Below, piece after piece: positions 1-7,361 of a DNA stretch of 31,305 bases (its first letter is position 1; each line of letters starts with the position of its first letter). The notes below the pieces were generated by a model. That model worked only from the letters and a program-made list of their open reading frames with translations. It was not told where the DNA came from and did not search any database. Made by a program: the position numbers and the translations under genes. This DNA is from CANJDH01 sp031430015 (GTDB lineage: Bacteria > Pseudomonadota > Gammaproteobacteria > Burkholderiales > JAEUOS01): contig JANPAR010000320.1 in the NCBI GenBank assembly GCA_031430015.1, positions 1-31,305 on the forward strand, read 5' to 3'.

Positions 1-969
1 GCGGCCAAGTTCCGGCGTGAGAACGGCATTGACTGCAAAACGGAAAACATCACCGCAGGCGCGGGTGGCAAGCAAGTGCTCTACAACGCGCTGATGGCGA
101 CGCTGGATGCAGGCGATGAAGTGCTGATCCCGGCGCCGTCATGGATCGCCTACGCCGACATCACGCAATTTGCCGAGGGCGTGCCGCGCTGGATCATCAC
201 ACGGCCCGAGGATGGTTTCAAGCTGCGCCCGGAAGACCTGGAGCGCGCGATCACGCCGCGCACCAAGTGGTTGATCCTCAACTCGCCTTCCAACCCGAGC
301 GGCGCGGTCTACACCACTGATGAACTGCGCGCGCTCGCTGCGGTGCTGGAGCGGCATGAATCGATTTGGATCATCAGCGACGACATGTACGAGCATGTGT
401 TGTTTGATGGCCGCCCGTTCGCCACCATCGCCGCTGTCGCGCCGCAGCTCGCGGCACGCACGCTCACCGTCAACGGGGCGTCCAAGGCGTTCGCGATGAC
501 CGGCTGGCGCCTGGGCTACGCGTGCGGGCCGGTCGAGCTGATTCGCGCGATGGCGCGCATGCAGGGGCAGAGTTCGCTCAACCCGTCGTCAGTGAGCCAG
601 GCCGCTGCGGTGGCCGCGCTCAATGGCCCGATGGATATCGTCGTCGGCCGCTGCGCCGAGTTTCAGGCGCGACGCGACGTGGCCGCGCCAAGACTGGCTG
701 CCATCAACGGTCTTGGCGTCACGCTGCCGCACGGCGCGTTCTACATTTATGTGTCGTGCGCAGGCTGGCTCGGCAAGCGCACGCCCAAGGGCAAGACGCT
801 TGTGAGCGACGCGGATGTGACGGACTACTTGCTCGAGAGCGGTGTAGCGGTGCCGGGTGGCGCGGGCTATGGCTTGTCGCCGTACTTCCGTGTGTCGTTT
901 GCGACTTCGCTGGCCAATATCAATGCCGCCTGTGACCGCATAGCGCTGGCCGGCGCTGCGCTGGCCTAA
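1..969 (+). CDS. Class I/II pyridoxal-phosphate aminotransferase (aspartate/aromatic type), 5' partial
   Basis: The frame is open from base 1, so the start lies outside the window and 322 residues are visible. Family I aminotransferases move an amino group between an amino acid and a 2-oxo acid using PLP. Visible signatures are the GAGGKQVLYN glycine turn, NSPSNPSG (substrate/PLP Asn), SDDMYEH with the PLP-contacting Tyr, the Schiff-base Lys in SKAFAMTGWRLGY (Lys about visible residue 162), and a C-terminal PYFRVSFA whose Arg should bind the substrate carboxylate. About 70-80 N-terminal residues are missing compared with the usual length of about 400. The sequence is closest in feel to the bacterial I-alpha aspartate/aromatic group; exact substrate cannot be read. 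It converges with the next gene and their stop codons overlap. Confidence 0.9.
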   Translation, partial: AAKFRRENGIDCKTENITAGAGGKQVLYNALMATLDAGDEVLIPAPSWIAYADITQFAEGVPRWIITRPEDGFKLRPEDLERAITPRTKWLILNSPSNPSGAVYTTDELRALAAVLERHESIWIISDDMYEHVLFDGRPFATIAAVAPQLAARTLTVNGASKAFAMTGWRLGYACGPVELIRAMARMQGQSSLNPSSVSQAAAVAALNGPMDIVVGRCAEFQARRDVAAPRLAAINGLGVTLPHGAFYIYVSCAGWLGKRTPKGKTLVSDADVTDYLLESGVAVPGGAGYGLSPYFRVSFATSLANINAACDRIALAGAALA

Positions 970-1856
970 GGTTTTTTGGGCGTGCTGTTTTGCAGCGCGC
1001 CGCCATTCCACTCCCGCTCCGGCGGCAAGCGGAAAAACTGTGCAGCGAGTGTCATGCCGAAATTCATCATGTTGCGGCCGTGATGTGTCTTGAGTCCGCG
1101 CGCTGCGGCGGCCTTGAGCAAGGGGGTGAACATCGGCTCCATGATGACGTCGGCGACCACGGCGTCGCCTGGCAGCGCGTCCACACTGAACGGCATGGGG
1201 TCATTTGCTTCCAGCCCCACCGGTGACGCGTTGATCGCGAGGCCGCACTGATTGACAACCATCGCGCCTGCGCTGGTGTTGAGGGAGCATGCCGCCGCAA
1301 TGCGCGCGGCAAGCCCGGCGGCGCGTGCGCTGTCAATGTCAAACAGGGTGAGGCTGGCCAATCGCTGCGTGGCGTGCGTGGCGAGAGACCACGCGATGTT
1401 TTCGCCCACACCGCCAGCGCCATGCACATGGGCATGCACGCCGTCAATGCTGATGCCATCGGCCGCAAGGCCGGCGATGAAACCCGCGCCATCGACGTTG
1501 TCGCCCGTCCAGGTGCCGTCCGCATTGGGCCGCAACAGATTCAGAGACCCCACCCGGCGCGCACGCTCCGTGATGTCGTCCGCGTGCCGCAGCGCTGCGA
1601 CCTTGTGCGGCATGGTGAACATCAAGCCATCGACGTTCTTCATGCGTTTGAAACCGGCGATGGCCGCATCGATGCCCTCTGGCTCCACATGCGCAGGCAG
1701 GAACACGGCGTTGATGCCGTAGCGTTTGAACAATGCGCTCCACACCACCGGCGCACGCACGTGATCGATCGGGTGGCCGAGGATCGCGAACAGGCGCGTA
1801 CGTGCATCGACCGGGGCGTCGAGGCGCGCACGTTCGCCAATATCGAAAGCGCTCAT
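966..1856 (-). CDS. Shikimate dehydrogenase-like oxidoreductase with altered substrate site
   Basis: A 296-residue AroE-fold protein (family usually 270-300 aa). AroE enzymes reduce 3-dehydroshikimate with NADPH; catabolic relatives (YdiB, QsuD) oxidise quinate or shikimate. The catalytic Lys is present in TMPHK (Lys85), the catalytic Asp in GDNVDG (Asp122), and a nucleotide loop GAGGVGEN at 146-153. However, the N-terminal motif that is normally GxPIxHSxSP reads GHPIDHVRAP (27-36): both carboxylate-binding serines are replaced, by Val33 and Ala35. It is therefore probably not the biosynthetic AroE. I chose the ATG at 1856 because it overlaps the stop of the upstream TIM-barrel gene as ATGA, which implies coupling; a longer in-frame extension to 1958 lies inside that gene. 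Confidence 0.85.
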   Translation of the reverse strand: MSAFDIGERARLDAPVDARTRLFAILGHPIDHVRAPVVWSALFKRYGINAVFLPAHVEPEGIDAAIAGFKRMKNVDGLMFTMPHKVAALRHADDITERARRVGSLNLLRPNADGTWTGDNVDGAGFIAGLAADGISIDGVHAHVHGAGGVGENIAWSLATHATQRLASLTLFDIDSARAAGLAARIAAACSLNTSAGAMVVNQCGLAINASPVGLEANDPMPFSVDALPGDAVVADVIMEPMFTPLLKAAAARGLKTHHGRNMMNFGMTLAAQFFRLPPEREWNGGALQNSTPKKP

Positions 1857-2689
1857 GTCGATGAGGTCCGCTGGACATGCGCATCCAGAAATTGCCGTGT
1901 CGCCGCACCGCACAGCCGCCCACGTTCGACCACAGGCAGCCCAGCGTACTCCACGCACGGCGCCTCCACGCCAATCGGCACACCAGGCGGCAGTGCATCA
2001 AGCAACGCATTGAGCGGCAGTGCACCGTCGCTCGCTCCAGGATAAAACCGGTCATTGCGCGCTTCAAAACGCAGCGCATCCACCGTTGCAGGCCGTACAG
2101 CACGCGCGTCACAAATCTGGCAGTACGACAGCCACGCCGGATCCAGCGTGCGCAAGTCATCCGGGTGGCCCCCCGAGCGCGACAGATGCAGGGCATCGAT
2201 CAGCACGCCCGCGTTGGGTTGTGCTGCGGTGGTGACGACGCGGTGTGCGTCCGCTACGGTGCGGGTGTGGCAGTAGGGAATGAATTCGAGCATGGCTTTC
2301 AAACCGTAAGGGCGGGCGAGCTCGCAGAAGCGTGCGAAGTTGTCGATCACGCGCGATTCATCGGGGTCGTTGCCGACCACCAAAATATGTTGCGCCTTCA
2401 AACGCTGCGCGGTGGCGAAGGCGGCCTCATACGACTCGACCACCGCATCAGGGAACAGCCACACCGCTTCGATGTCGAGGACGTCGACGCCGGTATGCGC
2501 GAGACGCGCTTCGATGGCGCGCAGCATCACCTCGTCGCCAATCACCGGAACAATGCGGTCGGTGGGCATCGGCGCGACGATGCGCAGGCCGATGGAGTCG
2601 AAGCCGCCGGCCGCTGCGGCGTCGATCAGTTCGAGCGGGGTGGCGTCGATCACCGTGAGGTGGGCGAGCGAGAGGCGGTGACGCTTCAC
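1853..2689 (-). CDS. Xylose-isomerase-like TIM barrel protein (AsbF/sugar phosphate isomerase family)
   Basis: A 278-residue protein with GTG start, beginning with the typical first strand LSLAHLTVID and barrel strands such as GFDSIGLR, GVDVLDIEAVW and HILVVG. By rough alignment to AP-endonuclease-2-type barrels the metal ligands would be Glu135 (MLEFIPY), Asp165 (LIDALHL), Gln191 (YCQICDA) and Glu242 (GVEAPC). Members include sugar isomerases/epimerases and AsbF/QuiC 3-dehydroshikimate dehydratases, which make protocatechuate. Pairing with a shikimate-dehydrogenase-like gene, to which it is coupled by ATGA overlap, makes a role on a shikimate-like ring acid attractive, but that is inference. 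It starts 12 bases after the Bug receptor stop. Confidence 0.8.
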   Translation of the reverse strand: MKRHRLSLAHLTVIDATPLELIDAAAAGGFDSIGLRIVAPMPTDRIVPVIGDEVMLRAIEARLAHTGVDVLDIEAVWLFPDAVVESYEAAFATAQRLKAQHILVVGNDPDESRVIDNFARFCELARPYGLKAMLEFIPYCHTRTVADAHRVVTTAAQPNAGVLIDALHLSRSGGHPDDLRTLDPAWLSYCQICDARAVRPATVDALRFEARNDRFYPGASDGALPLNALLDALPPGVPIGVEAPCVEYAGLPVVERGRLCGAATRQFLDAHVQRTSST

Positions 2690-2701
2690 ATCAGAGCGCC
2701 G

Positions 2702-3781
2702 TCAAATCGTAATGCCGCGCTTTTTGATGACGGCAGCGAACATTGCGCTCTCGTCCCTGATGCGGCGCTCCAGGGCCTCAGGCGTGGTGCCATCGGCGCG
2801 CCAGCCTTGCGCAAACAATTTTTGGCGTGAGTCTTCGGAGCGGATGATCACCTGCACCGCGCGGCTGAACTTGTCCATCACCGGCTTGGGCGTAGTGGCC
2901 GGGGCCATCACCGCGTTCCAGATTTCGATGTCGAGTGCCGCGACGCCGGCTTCCGGCAGCGACGGCACGCCGCTGGCGAGAATGCTGCGGCTCGCCGAGG
3001 TGAGCGCCACTGCGCGAATGCGCCCGGCCTGCGCTTGCGCGAGGGCTGCGCCGATCGGCAGCGAGGCGAACTGCACATCGCCATTGACCATCGCGGCCAT
3101 CACGGCGGGCGCGCCATTGAACGGCACGTGTTGCGCTTCGATGCCGGTGTTCGCCTTGATCAACTCGACACCGAGATGGGCGGTGGAGCCGACGCCGAGC
3201 GAGCCGTAGTTCCAGCGTGACCCAGACTCGCGCGCGACGCGGAAAAAATCCGCCGCGTCCTTGAACTGCACAGAGTTGGCTGCAACGATCAACATCGGCG
3301 AGCTGCCGATCACCGTGACCGGTTTGAAATCTTTCGGTGCGTAGGGCAGCTTGGGGTTGAGATGCGGCACGATGGTGAGCGCGGCAATGCCAATGATGCC
3401 GAAGGTGTGGCCGTCGGTGGCCTTGGCCACTGCTTCGGCACCAATGACACCGGCCGCGCCAGCGCGGTTCTCCACCACCACCGAGACGCCTAGTGCCTGC
3501 GCCAACGGGTCGGCCAGCATGCGTGCGTTGAGATCGGGCGAAGTCCCGGCCGGGAAGCCGACGACGAGTTTGACCGGTCGCTGCGGCCACGGCCCGGTGC
3601 GCGTGGCGGCAGCCTGCGCCGTGGCGTTGCCAGAGACGGTGAGTGCAGGTAGCGCGAGGCCACTGGCACCAGCCAGCAGTGCCGCGAGATGGTGGCGGCG
3701 CGCCGGAAGCCTCAGGCCTGTGCCGCCGGCGCTCGCTCGTTCCGCGATCATGCGGGTTTCATATTTGCGGTCAGCATTCAT
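2702..3781 (-). CDS. Bug/TctC-family periplasmic solute-binding protein
   Basis: A 359-residue precursor of the Bug family, the periplasmic receptors of tripartite tricarboxylate transporters, which are greatly expanded in Burkholderiales and bind small carboxylates. Diagnostic stretches are WPQRPVKLVVGFPAG after the signal peptide, VVENRAGAAG, YGSLGVGSTAHLGVEL and VPFNGAPAVMAAMVNGDVQ. The signal peptide has a long polar n-region, an Arg pair (ARRHHLAALLAG) and an Ala-rich h-region, with cleavage plausible near TAQA. The start is supported by GAGGAG eight bases upstream. No TctA/TctB membrane partners are visible, so it must use a transporter encoded elsewhere or act as a sensor. It sits inside the catabolic operon. 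Confidence 0.92.
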   Translation of the reverse strand: MNADRKYETRMIAERASAGGTGLRLPARRHHLAALLAGASGLALPALTVSGNATAQAAATRTGPWPQRPVKLVVGFPAGTSPDLNARMLADPLAQALGVSVVVENRAGAAGVIGAEAVAKATDGHTFGIIGIAALTIVPHLNPKLPYAPKDFKPVTVIGSSPMLIVAANSVQFKDAADFFRVARESGSRWNYGSLGVGSTAHLGVELIKANTGIEAQHVPFNGAPAVMAAMVNGDVQFASLPIGAALAQAQAGRIRAVALTSASRSILASGVPSLPEAGVAALDIEIWNAVMAPATTPKPVMDKFSRAVQVIIRSEDSRQKLFAQGWRADGTTPEALERRIRDESAMFAAVIKKRGITI

Positions 3782-3832
3782 CCCATGGTCTCCTCGACAA
3801 GCCCGGCGGCTCGCGATGCCAGCGCACGCCCG

Positions 3833-4606
3833 TCACTGGCCCGTAAATTGCGCGGGCCGCTTTTCAACAAATGCCGTGCGGCCCTCAATGGCATCGTGCG
3901 TGCCATTCATCACGGACTGCAATTTGAGCTCACGCTTGAACTGCGTCGCGTAGTCCGCATGCTCGCTCTCTTCGAGCAACTGCCTCGTCGCCACCAACGC
4001 ACGCGTCGGCCCGGCCGCGAGCTTTTGCGCAAGCGCTAGCGCACCTTCCATCAAGTGCGCATCGTCGAACACTTCCCGCACGATGCCCCACTGGGCCGCT
4101 TTGTCAGCGGACAGCGGTTGATTGAGCAGCATGAGTTCGAGTGCGCGCTGACGGCCAATGAGACGCGGCAGCAGCCAGGTGGATCCGAGATCAGGCACCA
4201 GGCCAATGCGCGAAAACACCTGAATGAACGAGGCCGAGCGCGCCGCGACGATCATGTCGCCTGACATCGCAAGGCTGAAGCCGCCACCTGCCGCCACGCC
4301 ATTGACCGCCACCACCACCGGCACGCGGCACTCGCGCAATGCCTTGAAGGCCGGCCAGTAGAGACGCATGATGCCCGCCACCAGATCGTCACCGAGACTC
4401 TGGAAAGCCTTGAGATTTTGCCCGGAGCAAAAGCCGCGGCCCGCGCCGGTAAGCACCAGCGCGCGTACGCTGGCGTCGCTGCCCATTTCCCCAATGGCTA
4501 GTGCGAGATCGCCGAGCAGCGCGGGCGTCATGGCGTTGAGACTAGCTGCTTCGTCGAGCGTGAGGATGCCGACGGCGCCGTTGCGTTCGCGTTTTACGTT
4601 TGCCAC
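3833..4606 (-). CDS. Enoyl-CoA hydratase/isomerase, PaaG-like
   Basis: A 257-residue crotonase-fold protein with GTG start preceded by GGAG at good spacing. Oxyanion-hole elements are FCSGQNL (59-65) and AAGGGFSLAMSGD (105-117). The segment FSRIGLVPDLGSTWLLPRLIG (131-151) closely resembles PaaG, the 2-(1,2-epoxy-1,2-dihydrophenyl)acetyl-CoA isomerase of phenylacetate degradation, and Asp139 falls at the PaaG catalytic Asp. Hydratases of the FadB type carry a Glu pair that is not seen here, so isomerase chemistry is more likely. No other paa genes are present, so phenylacetate itself is not implied. The spacer to the upstream reductase carries an 8-bp tandem repeat. Confidence 0.87.
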   Translation of the reverse strand: MANVKRERNGAVGILTLDEAASLNAMTPALLGDLALAIGEMGSDASVRALVLTGAGRGFCSGQNLKAFQSLGDDLVAGIMRLYWPAFKALRECRVPVVVAVNGVAAGGGFSLAMSGDMIVAARSASFIQVFSRIGLVPDLGSTWLLPRLIGRQRALELMLLNQPLSADKAAQWGIVREVFDDAHLMEGALALAQKLAAGPTRALVATRQLLEESEHADYATQFKRELKLQSVMNGTHDAIEGRTAFVEKRPAQFTGQ

Positions 4607-4632
4607 CTTGGTTCTCCGTTGAATTTCATTGT

Positions 4633-4696
4633 GAGGTCAGCACATCAGCACATCAGTACCTCAGCACGTCAGCACGTCAGCGCATCAGCATGTCAT
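4633..4696. repeat. Degenerate 8-bp tandem repeat (about eight units, core CACATCAG)
   Basis: Reading the plus strand in 8-base units from 4633 gives GAGGTCAG, CACATCAG twice, TACCTCAG, CACGTCAG twice, CGCATCAG and CATGTCAT. The phase never breaks. The array fills most of the 89-base spacer between the reductase and enoyl-CoA isomerase genes and its last unit runs into the reductase stop codon. Units are too short and too contiguous for CRISPR. It probably arose by slippage; whether copy number varies or affects expression is unknown. Confidence 0.85.
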
Positions 4697-5682
4697 CAAG
4701 CCTGCATGTCCACCACGAAACGTCCGCGCGCACCGCCTGCCACTACTTGTGCGAGTGCATCGGGCAACTGTTGCATCGGGATGATGCGCCGGATCGTATC
4801 GAGGTGGCGTGGCGCAAGGTCGGTCGCGAGCCGCTGCCAGATGCGCGTGCGCAGCGGCATCGGGCTGTTGCCATTGATGCCGAGCAAGCGCACGCCGCGC
4901 AGGATGAAGGGCAACACGGTGACAGGCAACTCCGGCCCGGCCGCGTTGCCGAACGCAGCGACCACGCCGTTAATCTGTGTCGCGCGAATCAATGCGGCAA
5001 GGGTCTCGCCACCGACCGAATCGACACCACCGGCCCATACGGCTTTGTCGAGCGGTTTGTTGCCCGGCCCGAAGGTGTCGCGCGGCAGCACTTCGGCAGC
5101 ACCGAGGCCGCGCAAGTAGTTCGCCTCGACCGCCTTGCCGGTGATCGCGGCAACGTGATAGCCGCGCGCTGACAGGAGGTCGATCGCCACGCTGGCGACG
5201 CCACCCGTGGCACCGGTGACGGCGACCGGGCCAGCCGCAGGCGTGAGGCCGTTGAGTTCCATCACGTCAAGCGCGAGCGCCGCCGTGTAGCCCGCTACGC
5301 CGAGCGTGGCGGCATCAAGCAGGCTGATGCCGGCCGGCAGCGGCAGCACCCATTCGGCAGGCACGCGCGCGAATTGGGCATAGCCGCCATCATGATCGAC
5401 ACCGACACCGAAGCCGTGCACCACCACTGGCGTGCCGGGCTTGAGCGTGGGATCACCTGCGGACTCGACAGTGCCAGTGAAATCAATGCCGCCGATGCGC
5501 GGGTATTGGCGGATCAATCCATTACGGCCGGTGGCGGCGAGCGCGTCCTTGTAATTGACGCTGGAGTAAGCAACACGAATCAAGGCTGTGCCGGGCGGCA
5601 AGTCTGATTCGTTCAATTCGGTGAAGAGTGCTTCAGGTGATGGTGTACCGGCAGTGAACCGGTAAGCGCGAAACGATGGCAT
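4696..5682 (-). CDS. acuI: YhdH/AcuI-family NADPH quinone oxidoreductase (probable acryloyl-CoA reductase)
   Basis: A 328-residue medium-chain reductase without the structural-zinc loop, as expected of the YhdH/YhfP/AcuI group (about 325-330 aa). AcuI reduces acryloyl-CoA to propionyl-CoA with NADPH. Visible marks are SSVNYKD (40-46), GGIDFTGTV (64-72), the nucleotide loop VTGATGGVAS (155-164) and the following TGK at 181-183 suited to the NADPH phosphate. It lies 9 bases downstream of the tautomerase stop and upstream of the PaaG-like gene, so the three are probably cotranscribed. Family assignment is strong; the exact CoA ester or enone substrate here is inferred. Confidence 0.85.
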   Translation of the reverse strand: MPSFRAYRFTAGTPSPEALFTELNESDLPPGTALIRVAYSSVNYKDALAATGRNGLIRQYPRIGGIDFTGTVESAGDPTLKPGTPVVVHGFGVGVDHDGGYAQFARVPAEWVLPLPAGISLLDAATLGVAGYTAALALDVMELNGLTPAAGPVAVTGATGGVASVAIDLLSARGYHVAAITGKAVEANYLRGLGAAEVLPRDTFGPGNKPLDKAVWAGGVDSVGGETLAALIRATQINGVVAAFGNAAGPELPVTVLPFILRGVRLLGINGNSPMPLRTRIWQRLATDLAPRHLDTIRRIIPMQQLPDALAQVVAGGARGRFVVDMQA

Positions 5683-5691
5683 CGCGGCGGC

Positions 5692-5880
5692 CTATTTCTT
5701 TTCCGACCAGAGCACGCCGGCGGTGGCCCACTCCTGCTTTTTGATGTCGGTGAAGATGATGTCTACGGCAGTGTCGGCACAGGCCAGCACACGCACGGTC
5801 TCGCGGGTGATGGCAGCGGCGAGCTCCTTTTTTTGATCGTGGCTGCGGCCTTCAAATAGTTCGATATGGATCAGTGGCAT
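5692..5880 (-). CDS. 4-oxalocrotonate tautomerase-like small enzyme
   Basis: A 62-codon gene; the ATG at 5880 is preceded by AAGGA, and an upstream in-frame extension has no family similarity. After Met removal the catalytic Pro1 is exposed (PLIHIELFEGRS). Arg11 is conserved within EGRS. Aligned without gaps to classical 4-OT, position 39, an Arg that grips the substrate carboxylate, is Asp, and position 50 is Trp instead of Phe. The fold and Pro1 chemistry (keto-enol tautomerisation in ring-cleavage pathways) are therefore expected, but the usual substrate may not be. It is the first gene of the operon running to 966. Confidence 0.88.
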   Translation of the reverse strand: MPLIHIELFEGRSHDQKKELAAAITRETVRVLACADTAVDIIFTDIKKQEWATAGVLWSEKK

Positions 5881-6076
5881 GATGGATTCCTTGAATAGAG
5901 TGGGTGGCTGTGTGACAGTGTGAATGTGCGAGTTGCGCGGGAACGTTGTGAAGCGTTGTGATGCGCGCTTGGCAACTTCCCACGCCAGCACGCTGGTAAC
6001 CCGGTTCGAGTTTGAAGGTTTGCGGCCGGCCTGGGGCACTTGCGTGCCGTCACAGCCAGCCGATCGTTGATACGGT

Positions 6077-6505
6077 TTACTGCGAATCGGCTGATGTAGC
6101 GCTCGGGTCGTCCGCCAGCTTTGCGTCACGCGTGTTTTTCTGCACGGCGATGGCGGCGAACAGGCTCATTAAAAACGCGATGCCGTACAAGCCCTTGTCG
6201 GCCATCGGCATTTTGGCATTCCACAGGCCGGTGAGCAGCAGCAAAATCGTGAGGCCGACGGACAGCCAGGCGAGACCATAGTAGATGCCGGTGACAGGGA
6301 TGCCTTCGAGACGGTCACGCACCGCCTTCTGAAGCGACACACAGGCAAACAGCCCATACATCAGCACGGTGAAATAAAACCCCTGCTCATACATCGGCAT
6401 GGGTGAGTTCCACAATGCGATCATGTATGTCAGTGACCCCACCATCAGCGCGACCCACGATGCGCCGATAAATGCGCCAGACGGCTTTTGATATGCGACT
6501 GCCAT
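6077..6505 (-). CDS. YiaA/YiaB-family inner-membrane protein
   Basis: A 142-residue protein with four hydrophobic helices arranged as two similar halves. Half one ends SLQKAVRD and half two ends AVQKNTRD, each preceded by W-N-x-x-MPM, the internal duplication typical of the YiaAB two-helix domain. The family is widespread in Proteobacteria and has no firm function. The start is supported by an AGAGG ribosome site five bases upstream. A 196-base spacer separates it from the tautomerase, so it is likely a separate transcription unit. The Ser/Ala/Asp-rich C-terminal tail is probably cytoplasmic. Confidence 0.85.
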   Translation of the reverse strand: MAVAYQKPSGAFIGASWVALMVGSLTYMIALWNSPMPMYEQGFYFTVLMYGLFACVSLQKAVRDRLEGIPVTGIYYGLAWLSVGLTILLLLTGLWNAKMPMADKGLYGIAFLMSLFAAIAVQKNTRDAKLADDPSATSADSQ

Positions 6506-6718
6506 GTTGCCCTCTCCCTATGTTTGCTGCCGGTTTAACTGTCTCAGTCATCGCGCACTGCTCACACGCCAGTCTTGGCGCTGAGTGGCAATGTACACGG
6601 TTTATCTGGCCCAAGCGAGTTGGCGCGTTGAGTCGCATCTGGCGCTGCTGCCGGTGCCGCGGGCTGATGCCGTGTCCGGCAAATCGTGCGGCCACAGGGC
6701 TCGGCGTCAGACCGTTCC

Positions 6719-7336
6719 TCAGCAATCGGCCACACCCGAACCGGGCTGCGGCGCTGCATTGAATCCAAAGTGCGCCGCCAGTTGCGCGCGCGCGATGGCA
6801 GTCACCGGCACGCGCAACCCACAAATCTCCCATTGCATTACCTCGGAAACTGGCTCCAGAAGCCATTCTTCGATGGATCGTTCGTCAAGAACCGCTCCTG
6901 CCAAGGGTTTCAGGCTAGTCAAGAACGCGGCATTGTCGCGGTCATCAATCAGGGCGGGGCCGGCATCCGTTTCCAGAATGACAGAAGCATGCTCGTCGAT
7001 CCACACCGCCACAATGCGTTTGACCGGCGCGCCCGTGTGCAGCAAGGGCATGCCCTGCGGCTGCAAGCGCGCGACGAAGGGCGTAACTTCAAGGTTCAGA
7101 AACACGCGCTGCGGGCCGTTTTGGAAAAACCATCGGCCTGCCGCATCGCAGGTGGTGTTGCGCCCGATGAAGTCGACCACTGCGGAGTTGCCGATGGTGT
7201 CGAAGCCGCCGCTCTTCTCGTAGTCGCGCGCACGCACACGGTAGCGCCCGCGTGCGTCGAGCATCAGCCAGTTGTAGACATCCGGCACATCCGGCCATTT
7301 CGCCATCGCGGCGATGACGGGTGCGTCGAAGCTCAT
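6719..7336 (-). CDS. Conserved hypothetical protein of betaproteobacterial type (DUF2946/DUF2944-like, number not verified)
   Basis: A 205-residue soluble protein without signal peptide or membrane segment. It begins MSFDAPVIAAMAKWPDVPDVYNWLMLDARGR-like sequence, followed by a region with FDTIGNSAVVDFIGRN and a WFFQNGPQRV motif; many Trp and aromatic residues suggest a compact alpha/beta fold. I recognise it as a conserved Burkholderiales hypothetical, but not its function. It starts 25 bases after the phosphomannomutase stop and is probably cotranscribed with it. A 213-base spacer downstream, before the YiaA/B gene, shows no further gene. Confidence 0.7.
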   Translation of the reverse strand: MSFDAPVIAAMAKWPDVPDVYNWLMLDARGRYRVRARDYEKSGGFDTIGNSAVVDFIGRNTTCDAAGRWFFQNGPQRVFLNLEVTPFVARLQPQGMPLLHTGAPVKRIVAVWIDEHASVILETDAGPALIDDRDNAAFLTSLKPLAGAVLDERSIEEWLLEPVSEVMQWEICGLRVPVTAIARAQLAAHFGFNAAPQPGSGVADC

Positions 7337-7361
7337 GGCTGGCCGGCGTGCGTGGGCACGG

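Noticed and set aside
3833..4606. Phenylacetate degradation locus
   Set aside because: Only one PaaG-like gene is present; paaABCDE, paaK, paaZ and paaJ are absent, so the pathway cannot be inferred.
4633..4696. CRISPR array at the 8-bp repeats
   Set aside because: Units are 8 bases, contiguous and without spacers, and no cas gene is present.
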